From Nereocystis luetkeana (Eukaryota > Sar > Phaeophyceae > Laminariales > Laminariaceae): a stretch of 64,000 nucleotides of DNA. The notes beneath the pieces are model-generated. The model saw only the letters and a list, made by a program, of their open reading frames with translations, had not been told where the DNA came from and ran no database searches. Of this stretch, positions 1 through 10,604 are shown piece by piece; position 1 is the first letter of the stretch; every line of letters starts with the position of its first letter. The DNA is taken from positions 11,930,961-11,994,960 of the forward strand of contig JARUPZ010000009.1 in NCBI GenBank assembly GCA_031213475.1. The letters run 5' to 3'. The position numbers were made by a program, and so were the translations under genes.

Positions 1-430
1 CAACAGCCACGAAAATCTTAACGCTCGATCACAGCACAGCGGTATCGCTGCGAAACGCTGGACGTATGCGGGCCGCTGTTAACAGTTGTCGTGCTGCTGC
101 TGTTTATCATTCCTTTCCCGCTGGGGTGCGGTGCATGGACGCACCGGCACTGCTGGTCATGTTGTATGTTACGTATGTTGGAGAACTAACTGTGCCACCG
201 CTGGCTGTCAGATCAGATGGAGGTGTGAACGTGCAAAAGTATGACGTTGAATTGTGAAGTACAATCTGTACATTGCTGCCAGCAATACTCTACTGCCGCT
301 CTCTAAATCACACTGCTTCAAGCGCTCTCTGTCTGAAATATCGTGCCCGTCTTCCTCGTACCTGGCATCACATTGTCATCAATATCATCAGCGTCGTATA
401 TATGCTACAGCAATATGTGATGCGTATACC
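1..430. other. No recognised feature
   Basis: Short open frames occur but show no family motif, splice-bounded coding block or repeat that I recognise. Confidence 0.4.
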
Positions 431-534
431 TTAATCAACCCCTTTAGAACCGCAGTCCCGTTTTGGGGACAAACCAGGCAAACTCTAAGTGATTTGCCCC
501 CAAAACGGGACTGCGGTCCTAAAAGGGTTAACTA
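431..534. mobile_element. piggyBac-like foldback MITE (family M2)
   Basis: This is a ~100-bp near-perfect inverted repeat. Each arm carries the core TTTAGAACCGCAGTCCCG followed by TTTTGGGG; the arms are separated by a short AT-rich loop. The right end reads GGGTTAA and the left end is slightly mutated. The best copy of the family is at 8913-9009. TTAA at the ends with CCC-starting termini is typical of piggyBac-type targets (known for that superfamily); assignment to it is inferred. No coding capacity. Confidence 0.75.
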
Positions 535-572
535 ACATCCTTTTCCATTAATGTATCTTTTCCCACTACTGA

Positions 573-880
573 CTATTAATAAATTAATAAATTAATAAAT
601 TAATAAATTAATACATTAATAAATTAATACATTAATAAATTAATAAATTAATAAATTAATAAATTAATAAATTAATAAATTAATAAATTAATAAACTAAT
701 AGATTAATAAATTAATACATTAATAACTTAATAAATTAATAACTTAATAAATTAATAAATTAATAAATTAATAAATTAATATATTAATATATTAATATAT
801 TAATAAATTAATAAATTAATAAATTAATAAATTAATAAATTAATAAATTAATAAATTAATAAATTAATAAATTAATAAAT
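573..880. repeat. 8-bp AT microsatellite (AATTAATA)n
   Basis: About 300 bp of nearly uninterrupted tandem 8-mers of the TTAATAAA type, with occasional ATTAATAC and ATTAATAT variants and a few degenerate GAATAAAT units at the right edge. Entirely A/T and non-coding. Confidence 0.95.
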
Positions 881-1203
881 GAAAAAATGAAAAAATGAAT
901 AAATGAATAACAGATTCATGCACCAAACGCAAGCTGGGACGAGACAATGCGGTGACATACGCCTAAATACGCTATTCAAGGGAAGAGCCCCATCCAAGTA
1001 CTCGTAGGGCCTGTCGAGGCACCAAAAGACACGTAAGGCAACTGTTTCGAAGCGTGCCTTATTCGATTGTTTTGCGCACGGGGCATGGTTTACTGCGCAT
1101 GTCTTGCTCCGCTTTTGGCGCGTCTTAGCCGCTAGGGCTTACTGTAGCTCAGTGGACCCGATCCACGAGAATCACTATGTAAAGGGTCGCTCGGAAACTA
1201 ACG
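881..1203. other. No recognised feature
   Basis: Unique-looking sequence between the AT microsatellite and the GGGTC repeat. No coding or RNA signal recognised. Confidence 0.4.
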
Positions 1204-1270
1204 GTTCGGGTCGGGTGAGGAGGTGCTGGAAACCTCACGGGTCGGGTCGGGTCGGGTCGGGTCGGGTTGA
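1204..1270. repeat. GGGTC pentamer repeat
   Basis: A short run of tandem GGGTC units preceded by ACCTCACGGGTC. The same lead-in plus pentamer run occurs again at 31635, so this is a dispersed unit rather than a random microsatellite. Confidence 0.75.
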
Positions 1271-1417
1271 GGAAAGGGGTCGGCGAACGAGTACAAGATA
1301 AGCCCTGAGCTTTTAAGGCTCGGCTCGGGTGGTTTGGATAAGGCCTTCACAAAGGCAAAGGCGAAGGGAGATACATAGGCACGATTGAAGCCTCATGCAC
1401 TCACGCTTCCGGAACAA

Positions 1418-1533
1418 ACTATTTACGGGGGACCTAGAGTAAATAGGACCTACGATACTGACGAAAACCTGGATATTTTCCCATTTTTATGAACAATATT
1501 TGGTCCTGTTTACTTTGGTCCCCCGTAAATAGT
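1418..1533. mobile_element. TA-target MITE (family M1)
   Basis: About 110 bp with terminal inverted repeats TTTACGGGGGACC and GGTCCCCCGTAAA, flanked by TA on both sides. The internal part has the family pattern (AGGACC near the left end, AAAACC in the middle, ATATTTGGTCC near the right end). A TA duplication is the signature of Tc1/mariner-type transposition (known); the superfamily is inferred. Non-autonomous. Confidence 0.85.
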
Positions 1534-1639
1534 GCACTGCCGGTATCATTTACACTAGGACCTGCAGTAGAGCCATGCAATTGTTGCCGAACAAAGCTCT
1601 AATTTTTTTAATTTTACTGCTGCATTTGAAATGCAGCCG

Positions 1640-1752
1640 ACTATTACGGGGGACCATATTAAGTAGGACATACGGTACACACAAAAACCAACATACTTAC
1701 CTATTTTCACTTACGATATTTAGTCCTATTCACTATGGCCCCCCGTAATAGG
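1640..1752. mobile_element. TA-target MITE (family M1)
   Basis: TA, then TTACGGGGGACC at the left and CCCCCCGTAA, then TA at the right. It sits about 110 bp from the previous copy in the same orientation. The internal sequence matches the family. No coding capacity. Confidence 0.85.
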
Positions 1753-2374
1753 GTTTATTTTTTTCGGAGAGGGACTGAATGTGAGTGGTTATGAATAGAC
1801 TCGCTCTAGTATGTGCAGGGTGGGTCGGTACATTATTTCGTGCAGGATGCGGGTCTTCTTCGCCAAGGCTAGCCTTTCGGCTGCCCCGATGTTGTTTCGG
1901 AACCACGCCACCGAAGCACGCGGCGGGAGCCGCGTGACAGCGCCTTCCCACCTTCACTTTTCAAAGGGTTAAGCTTGGGGTTTCGGCTTCGTGTTACGCC
2001 TGGGGTCGGGTTGGTCTGGGCCGACGTGCAAGGTTGAGACTGACGACACAAGTCCCGCACAAAGTTTGGTGCAGGCCGCTCCTGCACATAGCGGAAGCCA
2101 GGATAATAGGAGCCCTTCGTGCCGTTTGCCCCCTGTTTGTTTGTTTGTTTGTTTTTTTTTTTTGGTCGCAAACGGCACCCCTTCTTCGGAAAAAGACGCC
2201 GAGGCAACTCTTAAGGCGAGCCTTCAAGGTGTATTTTTTCGTGGGTTGATCTGCCAGTAGACAGACACCTGCCAGGACAACATTTCCACACGTACTTGAT
2301 CATACCGGCAGAGGAAACACCATCAACCCAACGAGGGCCCACGGAAAAAAACGTCCATGACCAGTGAATCATAC
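1753..2374. other. No recognised feature
   Basis: Holds a TTTG/poly-T tract at about 2138-2163. Overlapping open frames on both strands look like chance frames in mixed GC sequence. Confidence 0.35.
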
Positions 2375-2715
2375 AGGTGAGTCAAGTGGTTAACCTCGAA
2401 TTCTACTTGTGTTTGAGTCCTGGGTTCGAGCCCCAGGTGGGTCGGACATTTGTCTTTATTTGCAAAAATAAAAAAAAATGATTCAATTGTTGAGAGCGCC
2501 TTGCAGCGTGGGTAGGTACAATTCGATGCGAGTCGACGAGGGAAGAAAATGTTGAGATCTTCTCGCGATAAAAATGAAGGCACGTACCGTAGCGGGAAGG
2601 GGGGAGAAGAGCCTGCTATGTGACCCCGGATCTGAGTAACGAGTTGGAAGGAGAGAGAGAAGAAGATGTGCGAAGATAATAAATGGGATGAGCAAAAAAA
2701 CCCCCCAAAAAAACA
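2375..2715 (+). mobile_element. tRNA-derived SINE (family S1), decayed head
   Basis: The sequence runs from a tRNA-like head through a ~200-bp body to an A-rich tail. The B box is GGTTCGAGCCC, within a perfect T-arm hairpin CCTGG-GTTCGAGC-CCAGG. The A box (TCAAGTGG) is damaged here compared with the copy at 11050. The body is shared with 10605-10960, 11050-11395 and 35880-36225. The internal Pol III promoter logic is known for SINEs. Confidence 0.85.
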
Positions 2716-3770
2716 GGGGCGCCATTTAAACAGAGAAAACGACACATACACATCCCCCGAGGTCAGAATGGAAAACCGTGGTATCTATTGTGATCACAGG
2801 TTAAAGCAAGGAAAATTTTAAATACATGCCTCTTGGATGGAAAATCGTTCCGTTGTGTGGTGGAAATCGAGTTCATAAGGGTATATAGCGTTTGTTGCGT
2901 AGCATTTTTATTAAAATAGTCTATATTTTCCTACAACCGTTGTGATCACAAGATGAAACAAGAAAGTACGTTTTTTTTCGGATCTTTATTTTCACTTTGT
3001 TTTACAGTACGTAGCATCCCCCCACGGGTCAAGCGAAAACATATTCTGCGGCGGGTCATTTTTTTTTCGGGCACCTCTGACATTATTCATTTTCGGTCCT
3101 TTGCGGGTGGGGTCACCCACACTATTAATAACATCAAGTGATAGGTCGAGTAGGGGATGATTATCCATCCCCTCCCTCACGAACGCCTCGCGATATCTAT
3201 GGGATCCGATAGGCTGGTATTGAATTATCATTCCATTTTTTTTTTTTTTTGTTCGTACTACATTTTATCCGTTGGGTAGGGTGGCCGAATTCTTCCAGCT
3301 CAGAATAAATTGATGCTCGGAAACTTGCAGATAGGCTTCGTTGTGCATGTCTGTATGGGCAGTCTATAGTGCATCATACTTGTGTCCGTGGAAGGTTACA
3401 TCGCGACATACATGCCGTTTTTTCAAGGCTCACAGGGCGCGGGGGAGGGCGAGGGTCAAGTGTTTATCGGACATATTTTGATTCGGATGCCCTTGATTAA
3501 TCTACGAATGAATATAGACTATTAAATACCGCACGCCCAGCTGTGCCAGGGGACATACAGTAGTATCGCACCTCTCAACGGAGGTGTGTGGAGTGCCCCT
3601 CGCTAAAACCTACGGCTCTATCCTTTGCCTACAGCAGCAGTAGTAAAAAAACTACTCTACTATCTGGAAAAACTCGCACTCTATCATTGGTGCCAGGTAT
3701 TACATCAGGGTTAATACAAGGTAATTTGGCGTCAATCAAAGGAAAATGTGAGGGAAATTACTATTAATAT
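2716..3770. other. No recognised feature
   Basis: AT-rich sequence with short poly-T runs near 3060 and 3240. No gene, RNA or repeat family recognised. Confidence 0.4.
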
Positions 3771-3870
3771 ATATTTATGGGGGACCATGGGACCTACGGT
3801 ATATACATACAAACCTATATATTTATCCATTTTCAGTAACAGTCCTATCAACTATGGTTCCCCGTAATAA
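3771..3870. mobile_element. TA-target MITE (family M1), diverged
   Basis: Left end TATTTATGGGGGACC, right end GGTTCCCCGTAATA, with the family's central AAACCTATATATTTATCC. About 15 bp shorter than other copies because of a deletion near the left end. Confidence 0.75.
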
Positions 3871-4678
3871 GTACAGCATGTAGCTGTGTCACTCCTCTGG
3901 GGAAAGTGCTGCCTACCTCACATGTTTGCTGACGGCGTCTACAAACAAACGGCTTGCACGATCAATATTGAGAGTACTACGAGAATATACTCGTACCATA
4001 TCACACACTCAAGATAACACACCCCGTCAGCCGAATATCAATATAAATACCTGGTACGTATCAATATCAAACCTGGGTTCCTCGGCAACGGGGAGGGCGT
4101 ACTGAATACGACCAGCGATACAACAGCAACAGTCTATGCTATGCAACCTTCTGGACGATATCTTTCCAAAGCCACCATATTCGTTACGTGTGCCCCCCAT
4201 CTTTTCGAGGAAGCCCGGTCTGAAATTCGTCCTACAGCAGTGTAGTAGGGTGCGTGTGTAATCTTGCGTGCCATAAAGCGGCGGTGGTAGTATCTGTGCT
4301 TGCAAGCGACGAAGCAGAGCCAATCTCGCAGCGACAAACTGAATTACGCTGTCGTACTTACTCGCAAGGGGTTGGTGCAACATTGTTGTTGATCTCCACG
4401 CAGCACAACTCTCAGCGACACAGCAGCAGCAGCAGTAGAAGTAATAGCTCATACCTGGTATCAGGTACAGGTTGCCCATTGCCTTGATCTGGCCCGCGTG
4501 GTCGCGTGTCTACGGGGGAAAAAAATAACTGCCTCTCAAAAAGGAGTGAAAGGTAGAAGGAGTGCACAGCAGCAGTACTACTACAGCAGTAGTTGTTGTA
4601 GCTCGTACAAAGGTACACATCCGTGCGACAGCACCGGGTGGCACGATAACACTACCGGCAACAATCGCGCAACAGCAA

Positions 4679-4701
4679 CAGCAGCAGCAGCAGCAGCAGC
4701 A
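4679..4701. repeat. CAG microsatellite
   Basis: A pure (CAG)n run of about 7-8 units, with a shorter CAG run at 4421-4438 and CAGCAGTA motifs around 4570. A polyglutamine frame of 150 residues crosses it but has no other protein-like feature. Three copies of TACCTGGTA (4048, 4452, 4803) lie around it. Confidence 0.8.
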
Positions 4702-5078
4702 CCCTGACTGCATCATCATATCCATCATTTCCATGATACGATACGTAGCAGCAGTGCGGTGGCATGAAGCGCGTATCACACAATCACACGCACTACTTTT
4801 CATACCTGGTACTGGTTCTCGGGCCGGTGCGACGACACACACGACCCGCCCCAACGCCCATGGGTTCAAACCCGCCGCGCAACCATCTACGTACGAAATC
4901 GCGCCCTGCTGGAGAGGTTGCTTTTACGTTTGGACGCCTAGCCTCTTCAGCCCACTATTAATATTAACAGAACAACCGCGTTTCGGGCACAGACGCAAAA
5001 CTACTCGTAATTAGAATCATATCAATTCTGCAGCAACAGCAGTGGTACACATACCAGGTATCTTGTACGAGCAGTGTT

Positions 5079-5230
5079 GTGAACCGAAAACCGAAAACCG
5101 GTTTTTTCGGTCGGTTTTTTTCGGTTTTTTCCAACCGAAAACCGACCGAAAATTTTCGGTTTTTCGGTTGCCAAAAAAAACCGAAACCGAAAAACCGACT
5201 CGGTTTTTTTCGGTCGGTTTTTTTTTCCCT
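5079..5230. repeat. CCGAAAA/TTTTCGG foldback repeat, copy 1
   Basis: Starts TTGTGAACCGAAAACCG and consists of alternating CCGAAA and TTTCGG blocks, so it can fold on itself many times. An inverted copy ending CGGTTCACAA lies at 5864-6013. The two could be inverted ends of one ~935-bp unit or two independent insertions. Confidence 0.75.
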
Positions 5231-5347
5231 GTCCCCTAAGCCAATAACGCCTACATATCTATATGGAAACCCCGTTATGTATGACACATCATGGATACGC
5301 CACACGCCACACGCCACACACAGCACACAGCACACAGCACACAGCCC

Positions 5348-5348
<1 letters not shown>

Positions 5349-5378
<30 letters not shown>
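5349..5378. repeat. (CAG)10 microsatellite
   Basis: Ten uninterrupted CAG units directly after tandem ACACAGC-type repeats, 42 bp upstream of the candidate start codon at 5421. Confidence 0.95.
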
Positions 5379-5379
<1 letters not shown>

Positions 5380-5420
5380 CGCACAGGGCACAGTGCGTCG
5401 CGAGACTGCGAGAGATAACC

Positions 5421-5609
5421 ATGTCCGGTTCAGACGGCAGTGCTGACTCTGACCATGAGCCGGAGGCAGAGGCGGGTGCAGGCAAAGGGGAGGTGGAAGT
5501 GGCGAGCTCGGGCGATGATACCGTGAAGGTTGTGAGCAAGCCTCTCGGTGGTCGAGTTGCAGCGTCAAAGGCGGCGGCAGGCTTCGTGACCTGCCAACAT
5601 AGTATCTAG
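5421..5609 (+). CDS. Possible acidic N-terminal exon, unknown protein
   Basis: I do not recognise the family. The frame opens at ATG in the context ATAACCATGTCC and encodes 62 residues starting MSGSDGSADSDHEPEAEAG, followed by a stop. The acidic Ser/Asp/Glu-rich start and GC-rich third positions look like a real disordered N-terminus, and a CAG-rich leader lies just upstream. It may be a first exon: GT sites at 5521 and 5528 are possible donors, and the frame's last third loses the pattern. It lies between the two inverted CCGAAAA repeats. It could also be a chance frame. Confidence 0.3.
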   Translation: MSGSDGSADSDHEPEAEAGAGKGEVEVASSGDDTVKVVSKPLGGRVAASKAAAGFVTCQHSI

Positions 5610-5863
5610 AGTGCACATCAGCAGTGCCCTCGTGCCCTCGTATAACACTATCCTACTATTTTTATATTGTAGCAACTGCTGTACCTGTAGCTATTGTCGG
5701 CTGCAGATTATAAATTGTAGTCGGCCTGTACCGTGTGTGGCGCAGCAGACGCAGGTACTGCAGAAGGGCCACTTGACACCATACCACGATCATGTCGTCA
5801 CATTATGCCAACACATGCACACCGAACCCTCCGAAATGTTGACCACTTGGCTAGTTTTGTCGG

Positions 5864-6013
5864 GAAACCGACCGAAAAACCGACCGAAAATGTTCGGTTT
5901 CGGTTTCGGTTTTTTTCGGTTTTTTTAAAAAAACCGACCGAAACCGACCGACTTTTTGGGGAAAAACCGAAAAACCGACCGAGTCACTTTTCAATTTCGG
6001 TTCACAACCCTGT
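5864..6013. repeat. CCGAAAA/TTTTCGG foldback repeat, copy 2 (inverted)
   Basis: Same composition as 5079-5230 but in the opposite orientation; its right end is CGGTTCACAACCCTG, the mirror of the left end of copy 1. Confidence 0.75.
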
Positions 6014-6271
6014 GTACGAGCCAACTTGAGTGCCACTTTGTACCGAAATATAAAGGGTTTTTAGATATTAATGGCAAATAAAATAGGTTTCTTATAGTTT
6101 GGAACAAAGTGGTACTCGCTTCCAGGTGCGTTTCGGGCATCAACTTTGTACGACCATCATACGTACGGTACTGAAAACAGCAGTTACTGTTAATAGCAGC
6201 AGCAGCAGTGGAAGCTACCTTGGTATATATCTCCACCCCCCCCCCCCCACAGGCAGTTTGGAGGCACACAC

Positions 6272-6569
6272 CTGCGTGCCGAAGATCAGCACCGGCCCAA
6301 ACTAGCTCCCTCAGGAGCTCAGCATAACCCGCCCTCAGCACCGCATCTAGCGGAGACATACCCTCCGGGGTTCGCAGGTCGACGTTCGCTCCAGCTGCGA
6401 GGAGTGTCCTGGCCGCGCTGACGTGACCGAAGCTGCACGCGATGAAGAGCGGCGTGCGGCCACGGTCGTCGAGGGCGTCTGGGTTGTGGCTCCTCCCGAG
6501 GCAAGCGGCTATGCGGTAGGGCTTGCCCCGTAAGGCGGCCAGGTGGAGGCTGTCCCCTCGAGCGGGCAT
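6272..6569 (-). CDS. Ankyrin-repeat protein, first recognised exon
   Basis: The minus strand encodes about 99 residues with three ankyrin repeats: residues ~4-35 (GDSLHLAALRGKPYR...), ~36-68 (RGRTPLFIACSFGHVSAART then LLAAGANVDL) and ~69-99 (EGMSPLDAVLRAGYAELLRE). The TPL, G-H and LLxxGAxV positions fit the family. Ankyrin arrays mediate protein-protein contacts; the partner is unknown. I chose ATG at 6569 because an in-frame stop lies about 33 bp upstream and the context ACAACATGC is good; an acceptor between the two is also possible. The exon ends at 6272 in CACGCAG, followed by donor GTGTGT, leaving phase 1. The next exon at lower coordinates was not identified. High GC compared with its surroundings. 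Confidence 0.75.
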
Positions 6570-6660
6570 GTTGTTCGTGGTGGTGGTGGTGGCTGGTGTT
6601 GGTTCGTGATAAGACTATGAGACCGATGTGAAGGTTGAGGATGAATGCAGGTGGTGACGA

Positions 6661-6687
6661 TGCTGCTGCTGCTGCTGCTGCTGCTGC
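6661..6687. repeat. CTG/CAG microsatellite
   Basis: About nine uninterrupted CTG units on the plus strand (AGC on the minus strand). Further CTG runs lie at 6985-7022. Both fall within the triplicated minus-strand unit. Confidence 0.9.
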
Positions 6688-6689
6688 GC

Positions 6690-7400
6690 TCGTAGGGGAG
6701 GGGTAGGGCTTGTAGAGGGGGAGAGCGTGGGACTGTTGGCGGCTGGCTGGCTAGCTGAGACTTGTTTGACCCTCTGGCTCCGACGGTCTTCTCCGCCCTT
6801 CTCTGTATGTGCAATGATGATACCTCGTTGTCGCGCTATAGCCAGAGCACAAGCCGACCGCTCTTTGCCCTCGAGGTGGAACTTTAGATGGGACTCAAAC
6901 GTCGATGCCCTCGTCCAGCATACGTACGTACGTAGTGTATAGTCGTAGTAGGAGCAGGAAGAGAGCGTGACTGACTCCTGATGCTGTTGCTGCTACTGCT
7001 GCTGCTGCTGCTGCTGCTGCTTCTGGCTGTGACCTGAGCCTCCCTGTGATGACGGTCTCCTTCTCTCCCCGGTGTTGCTGGGCAGCTGTACCTTGTTGTG
7101 ATGATGATCTCGCTTGTACGTCCTGCGTCGTAGACTCTACAATCTACAACAACAACAACAACAGCAGTACCTCCTGTAATAACACAAACACAGCTCTTCT
7201 TTTTCTTCTTTCGGGCCCTTGTCCCTTGTGCCGTGTACCGCACGTGGTAGTATATACCTGTACTTGCAGTAGGAGTAGGGGAGCGAGAGGCCTGCTGGTT
7301 GCCGGCTGCTGGCTGCGAACCCGACCCTCCTGATGATGGTCTCTTTGCTCTGTGCTGCATGCAGCTGCGCTGTGATTGTATTTCGATCAAGAAATACAGC
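6690..7400 (-). repeat. Triplicated Ser/Pro/Gln-rich unit upstream of the ankyrin exon
   Basis: Reading the minus strand, three diverged copies start near 7345, 7060 and 6800. Each has an AG-ending stretch, then a GAGACCRTCATCA-like block, a CAG/Gln-Ser section and a CGCTCTCYYCCTxCTCCTAC-like block. The 7345 copy has a plausible acceptor (AATACAATCACAG) and a donor (AGTACAGGTATAT) and encodes AKRPSSGGSGSQPAAGNQQA. Copies may be duplicated exons of the ankyrin gene, or low-complexity leader sequence. Long open frames here are mostly CAG-driven. Confidence 0.45.
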
Positions 7401-7639
7401 CCTTCCTTGCCGCGATGAACACCACGAAACAACAAAACAACGAAACGCACAAAGATATTTAAATTTTCAACGTCTTGCACGAGGAGAGCGGTTTCATAGA
7501 AAATACATCGGAGTATCATCATCAACATCGCAAACAGCAGTACCTGGATGCTCATCATATCGACCGAAACCTGACGTTGCTTCCCGGTGTTGTTGTCAGT
7601 TCTCGCACGAAGCCTACACGAAGTCTGACACAATAGATT

Positions 7640-8322
7640 CGCGCTGCTGACGATGGTGTGGTTGGTCTATTGTCTGGCATGCTCCTGTCCCAGACACCGA
7701 TTCCTGCTGGTACTTTTTTTGGTGGGTGGAGGAAGAGGAGGTTTCGAGTCACACGCAGCAGGTATTTCTTTTCACGTACGTACTCTTTGTTTCAGTTTCT
7801 TATAAAATACCACCACCCACCAGGAGGGTATACGTGAAGAAACGGATTTATTTCGTTTCTTCAGTGAATATTACTTGACGTGTGTCCGTCGGGTTGGACG
7901 GGACTGTCCGTAACACACGTAGAGCACGTATTATGCGTATCAGAGAGCAAGTAGTCGTATATTTCCAGCGCTATATTATTTACCATCCATCTATTTCCGG
8001 GCAATTATTTCCTTTCCTTTCCCAGTTCCCCTCCCCGAGTTTGTTCCGTCTCTTTGTTTGGCTGTGTTTGTTTCTTGATCGAGTCCGCGAGGTTGTGCAG
8101 CAAGACTTTGAGTGGCGAGGAATCCTCCACGCCACAAAACAGCAGGCGCACACACGCGCACGCTACGTACTGCATTGCGGCAGCTGCTGGGAGTACCTGG
8201 TATTATACGGGTAGTTTGACGTCCTCGAGTCTCTGCTGTCCGGGCTCAAATATTGTAGTACTGCCTCCTCTGTCGTCCTTCCTTGTCGGTCGTGTCGTCC
8301 TTGATGACCCACCACAGCACTA
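7640..8322. other. No recognised gene
   Basis: Mixed sequence with one TACCTGGTA at 8194. No coding block with family signal recognised. Confidence 0.4.
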
Positions 8323-8431
8323 TATTACGGGGGACCATAGTTAACAGGACCTATGGTACACATAAAAACCTATATGTTTAACCATTTTTACTTACAATAT
8401 TTGGTCCTATTAACTATGGTCCCCCGTAATA
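8323..8431. mobile_element. TA-target MITE (family M1), well preserved
   Basis: TA flanks a 105-bp element with near-perfect ends: TTACGGGGGACCATAGTTAA at the left and the complementary order at the right. This is one of the best copies for a consensus. No coding capacity. Confidence 0.9.
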
Positions 8432-8912
8432 CTAGCTGGACATAAAAATATGACTGCTCATTTTGTGTAGCAGTGTTAGTTCTCTATTAATAATAGTATA
8501 CCAGCTCTTTGGCTCTACTTGTATTACTGCCTTGCCTTCTGTACGAGTATGACGTTCTTGTGACGTCTTTTTCCGTTGGTTCCCATCACAGCTGGGCATT
8601 GTGATCATACTAGCAGTATATAGGACGGACCTCCTACTGTTTACAAACGTAACAGCAAAACAACAACCTTGCCTTGTACTACTGGGGACTCGGCCTGCGC
8701 CTTGAACACACGATGACACGCATGGTTACTTCTTTTTTCTTTCCATCATCATTTTTTCCTTTTTTTTTTTTCTCTGCCGTTTTTTTCTATATTTTTCTTC
8801 TCTTTTTTCTTTTTTCGACTGCTGCTGCACAGTGCACCGGTACACATAATACCGTCATTGATTGCTGATGATGGATATATATTCCTCGTCGTGGTGTTTG
8901 TTGTCGGTTTTG
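8432..8912. other. No recognised feature
   Basis: Contains a T-rich tract at 8732-8815 that produces Phe/Lys-rich spurious frames. Nothing else recognised. Confidence 0.4.
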
Positions 8913-9009
8913 TTAACCCTTTTAGAACCGCAGTCCCGTTTTGGGGACAAACCACTCAAATTTCAAGCAGTTTGTCCCCAAAACGGGACTGCGGTTCTAA
9001 AAGGGTTAA
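8913..9009. mobile_element. piggyBac-like foldback MITE (family M2), best copy
   Basis: The two 40-bp arms are perfectly complementary, with a 17-nt loop. Both ends are TTAA followed by or preceded by CCCTTTTAGAACCGCAG. The TTAA boundary suggests a piggyBac-type target site (inference). A transcript would form a 40-bp perfect hairpin. Confidence 0.9.
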
Positions 9010-9290
9010 CACGAACAGCAAAGGAACAAAGGATACGGAATGCGTGTTCTATACCGCTCCTTCTACCCGTCGACACCCAGCACAACCAGTGTCCGTACCG
9101 ATTCTTCAATCCTAGAAGAGATACAAGTTCTGTGGTCACAAAGCTACGCCACACAGATACTACGTTGCCACACGTACCAGGTATTCAGTAGGCACAGCAC
9201 AGCAGTGTGGGCAATGCAATACCATGTAATCATACTGGATACGACAGGCACGACATACACATTCTATGAAATAGAGAAACGAGAAGGTAT

Positions 9291-9416
9291 ACTTGTGGTG
9301 CATGGGTTTCCTTTTTTTGTTTCCGAGGTTTTCTTCTTTCGGGAAAGTTATGAGTGATCCATGTTGAAGATCATGCTCCACGTTGTCGGATGTCGGATGG
9401 CAAGAGAAATAATAAT
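9291..9416 (+). repeat. Dispersed ~125-bp repeat R1
   Basis: Shared with 44488-44605 (+) and 37373-37495 (-), with a partial copy at 34895-34933. Markers are TTTCCGAGGTTTTCTTCTTT, GAGTGATCCATGTTGAAG and GGATGGCAAGAGAAATAA. Unknown type; three of four copies have TACCAGGTA within about 80 bp. Confidence 0.75.
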
Positions 9417-9519
9417 AAAGCAAACAAAGAAGAAACGAAAGAAAAAACAAAGACAAACCGAAAGAGAAAAAAAAATAAATACCAGGTAGGTACAAAATAA
9501 AAAATGACATACGAACCAC

Positions 9520-9835
9520 AGCTCTCGTTATTAATAGTACCGTTTCCCTTACGGACTGGTATGACATGATACTGCCCTGCGCACTCACTATGATTATAAT
9601 ACTATTATGAATTATTATTGTAAAAGTCGTTGGCGCACATCGAAGTTGAGCACGCACGGCCACGGCGCAACACTACCCCCCGTGGGTTATTTTCTCGATC
9701 GAGATGCCTTTTTTTTTGTTGCAGCCTGTCTGTGTTTCGAACACGGACAATTTCAGGGAAGAAGTGAGCAGAGCATCGCATCGTCATTTATTTTATCATC
9801 CTCACATCATCACATACGAAATAATCGAAGATAGA
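9520..9835 (+). repeat. Degenerate dispersed repeat shared with 20130-20310
   Basis: Blocks TTAATAGTACCGTTTC, TCGATCGAGATGCC, GCAGCCTGT, AATTTCAGG and CACATACGAAATAA recur in the same order at 20130-20310 with substitutions. Unknown element, possibly a retroelement fragment. Confidence 0.45.
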
Positions 9836-10604
9836 ATGTGTGGGGTGCATCTTTCACGTCATACATATACATAGTAATATACGCTGTGCTTCCGGTATAC
9901 GATACAAGCGCTATACCCTTCTTTTTGCTTGTTTTTTTTTTTTACCGAGCGAGGTATATTTCTTCCACTCCACTTTATTATGTTGGAGCCCACCCTGCGA
10001 CCACGGACTGCATTGTATTGTGCCGATGAGTTATTAATATTAATAGTGTGACAACAAAACAACAAACAGCAGTAAGTAAAAGTAGTATTCTACCCTGAGA
10101 ACATGGCGAGTAAAAGGTTACCTGGTACATATTACCTGAGGAATTCGCTGCGGGAAAGGGGGGAGAGGAGGGTGTGTGAGCAGCAGGGGCTTCTGGAGAC
10201 CTTGAATACGAACATTCATTCATCACATGCACCTTGTCCTTGTTTCATTTTTTCAATGTCACACCCTTCAAGTACCGCACTCTAACTATAAGTGCTTTGC
10301 GGGACTGTGGGGTTCTAATAACAAGGAAGGGTGCGATCTGCATTGCCTCGGCTGTTACTGCTTTTTGCTCCTTCTTTCTTTGGAGCTACGTCGTGTACGA
10401 TACAGACTACCTGGTATTAGTTGAGGTAAAATATAACACGCCCTACCCGAGGTATGTATGTAGCTTGAAAAATAAAAAGAGTGAATTAATGCGTTTTCCG
10501 TCAATGTCCTGAGGAGCAAGAAATGTCGAGTCTATGACGATTGTAGTCTATTATGACGATTGTAGTCCAAGACGAGTGGAGTACCCTGGTATATTTTTAT
10601 CACG

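Noticed and set aside
4562-5014. 150-codon polyglutamine plus-strand frame
   Set aside because: Apart from the CAG tract there is no protein-like composition, no homologous motif and no codon bias.
6099-6200. Second ankyrin-gene exon after acceptor CTGTTTTCAG (minus strand)
   Set aside because: Joined in the required phase it meets a stop after three codons; an acceptor slightly upstream gives a 16-residue end, but nothing supports it.
6884-7633. 249-codon minus-strand open frame
   Set aside because: It is largely Ser/Val runs from CAG/CTG repeats, and plausible splice sites cut through it. Only the short exon-like pieces were kept as the triplicated unit.
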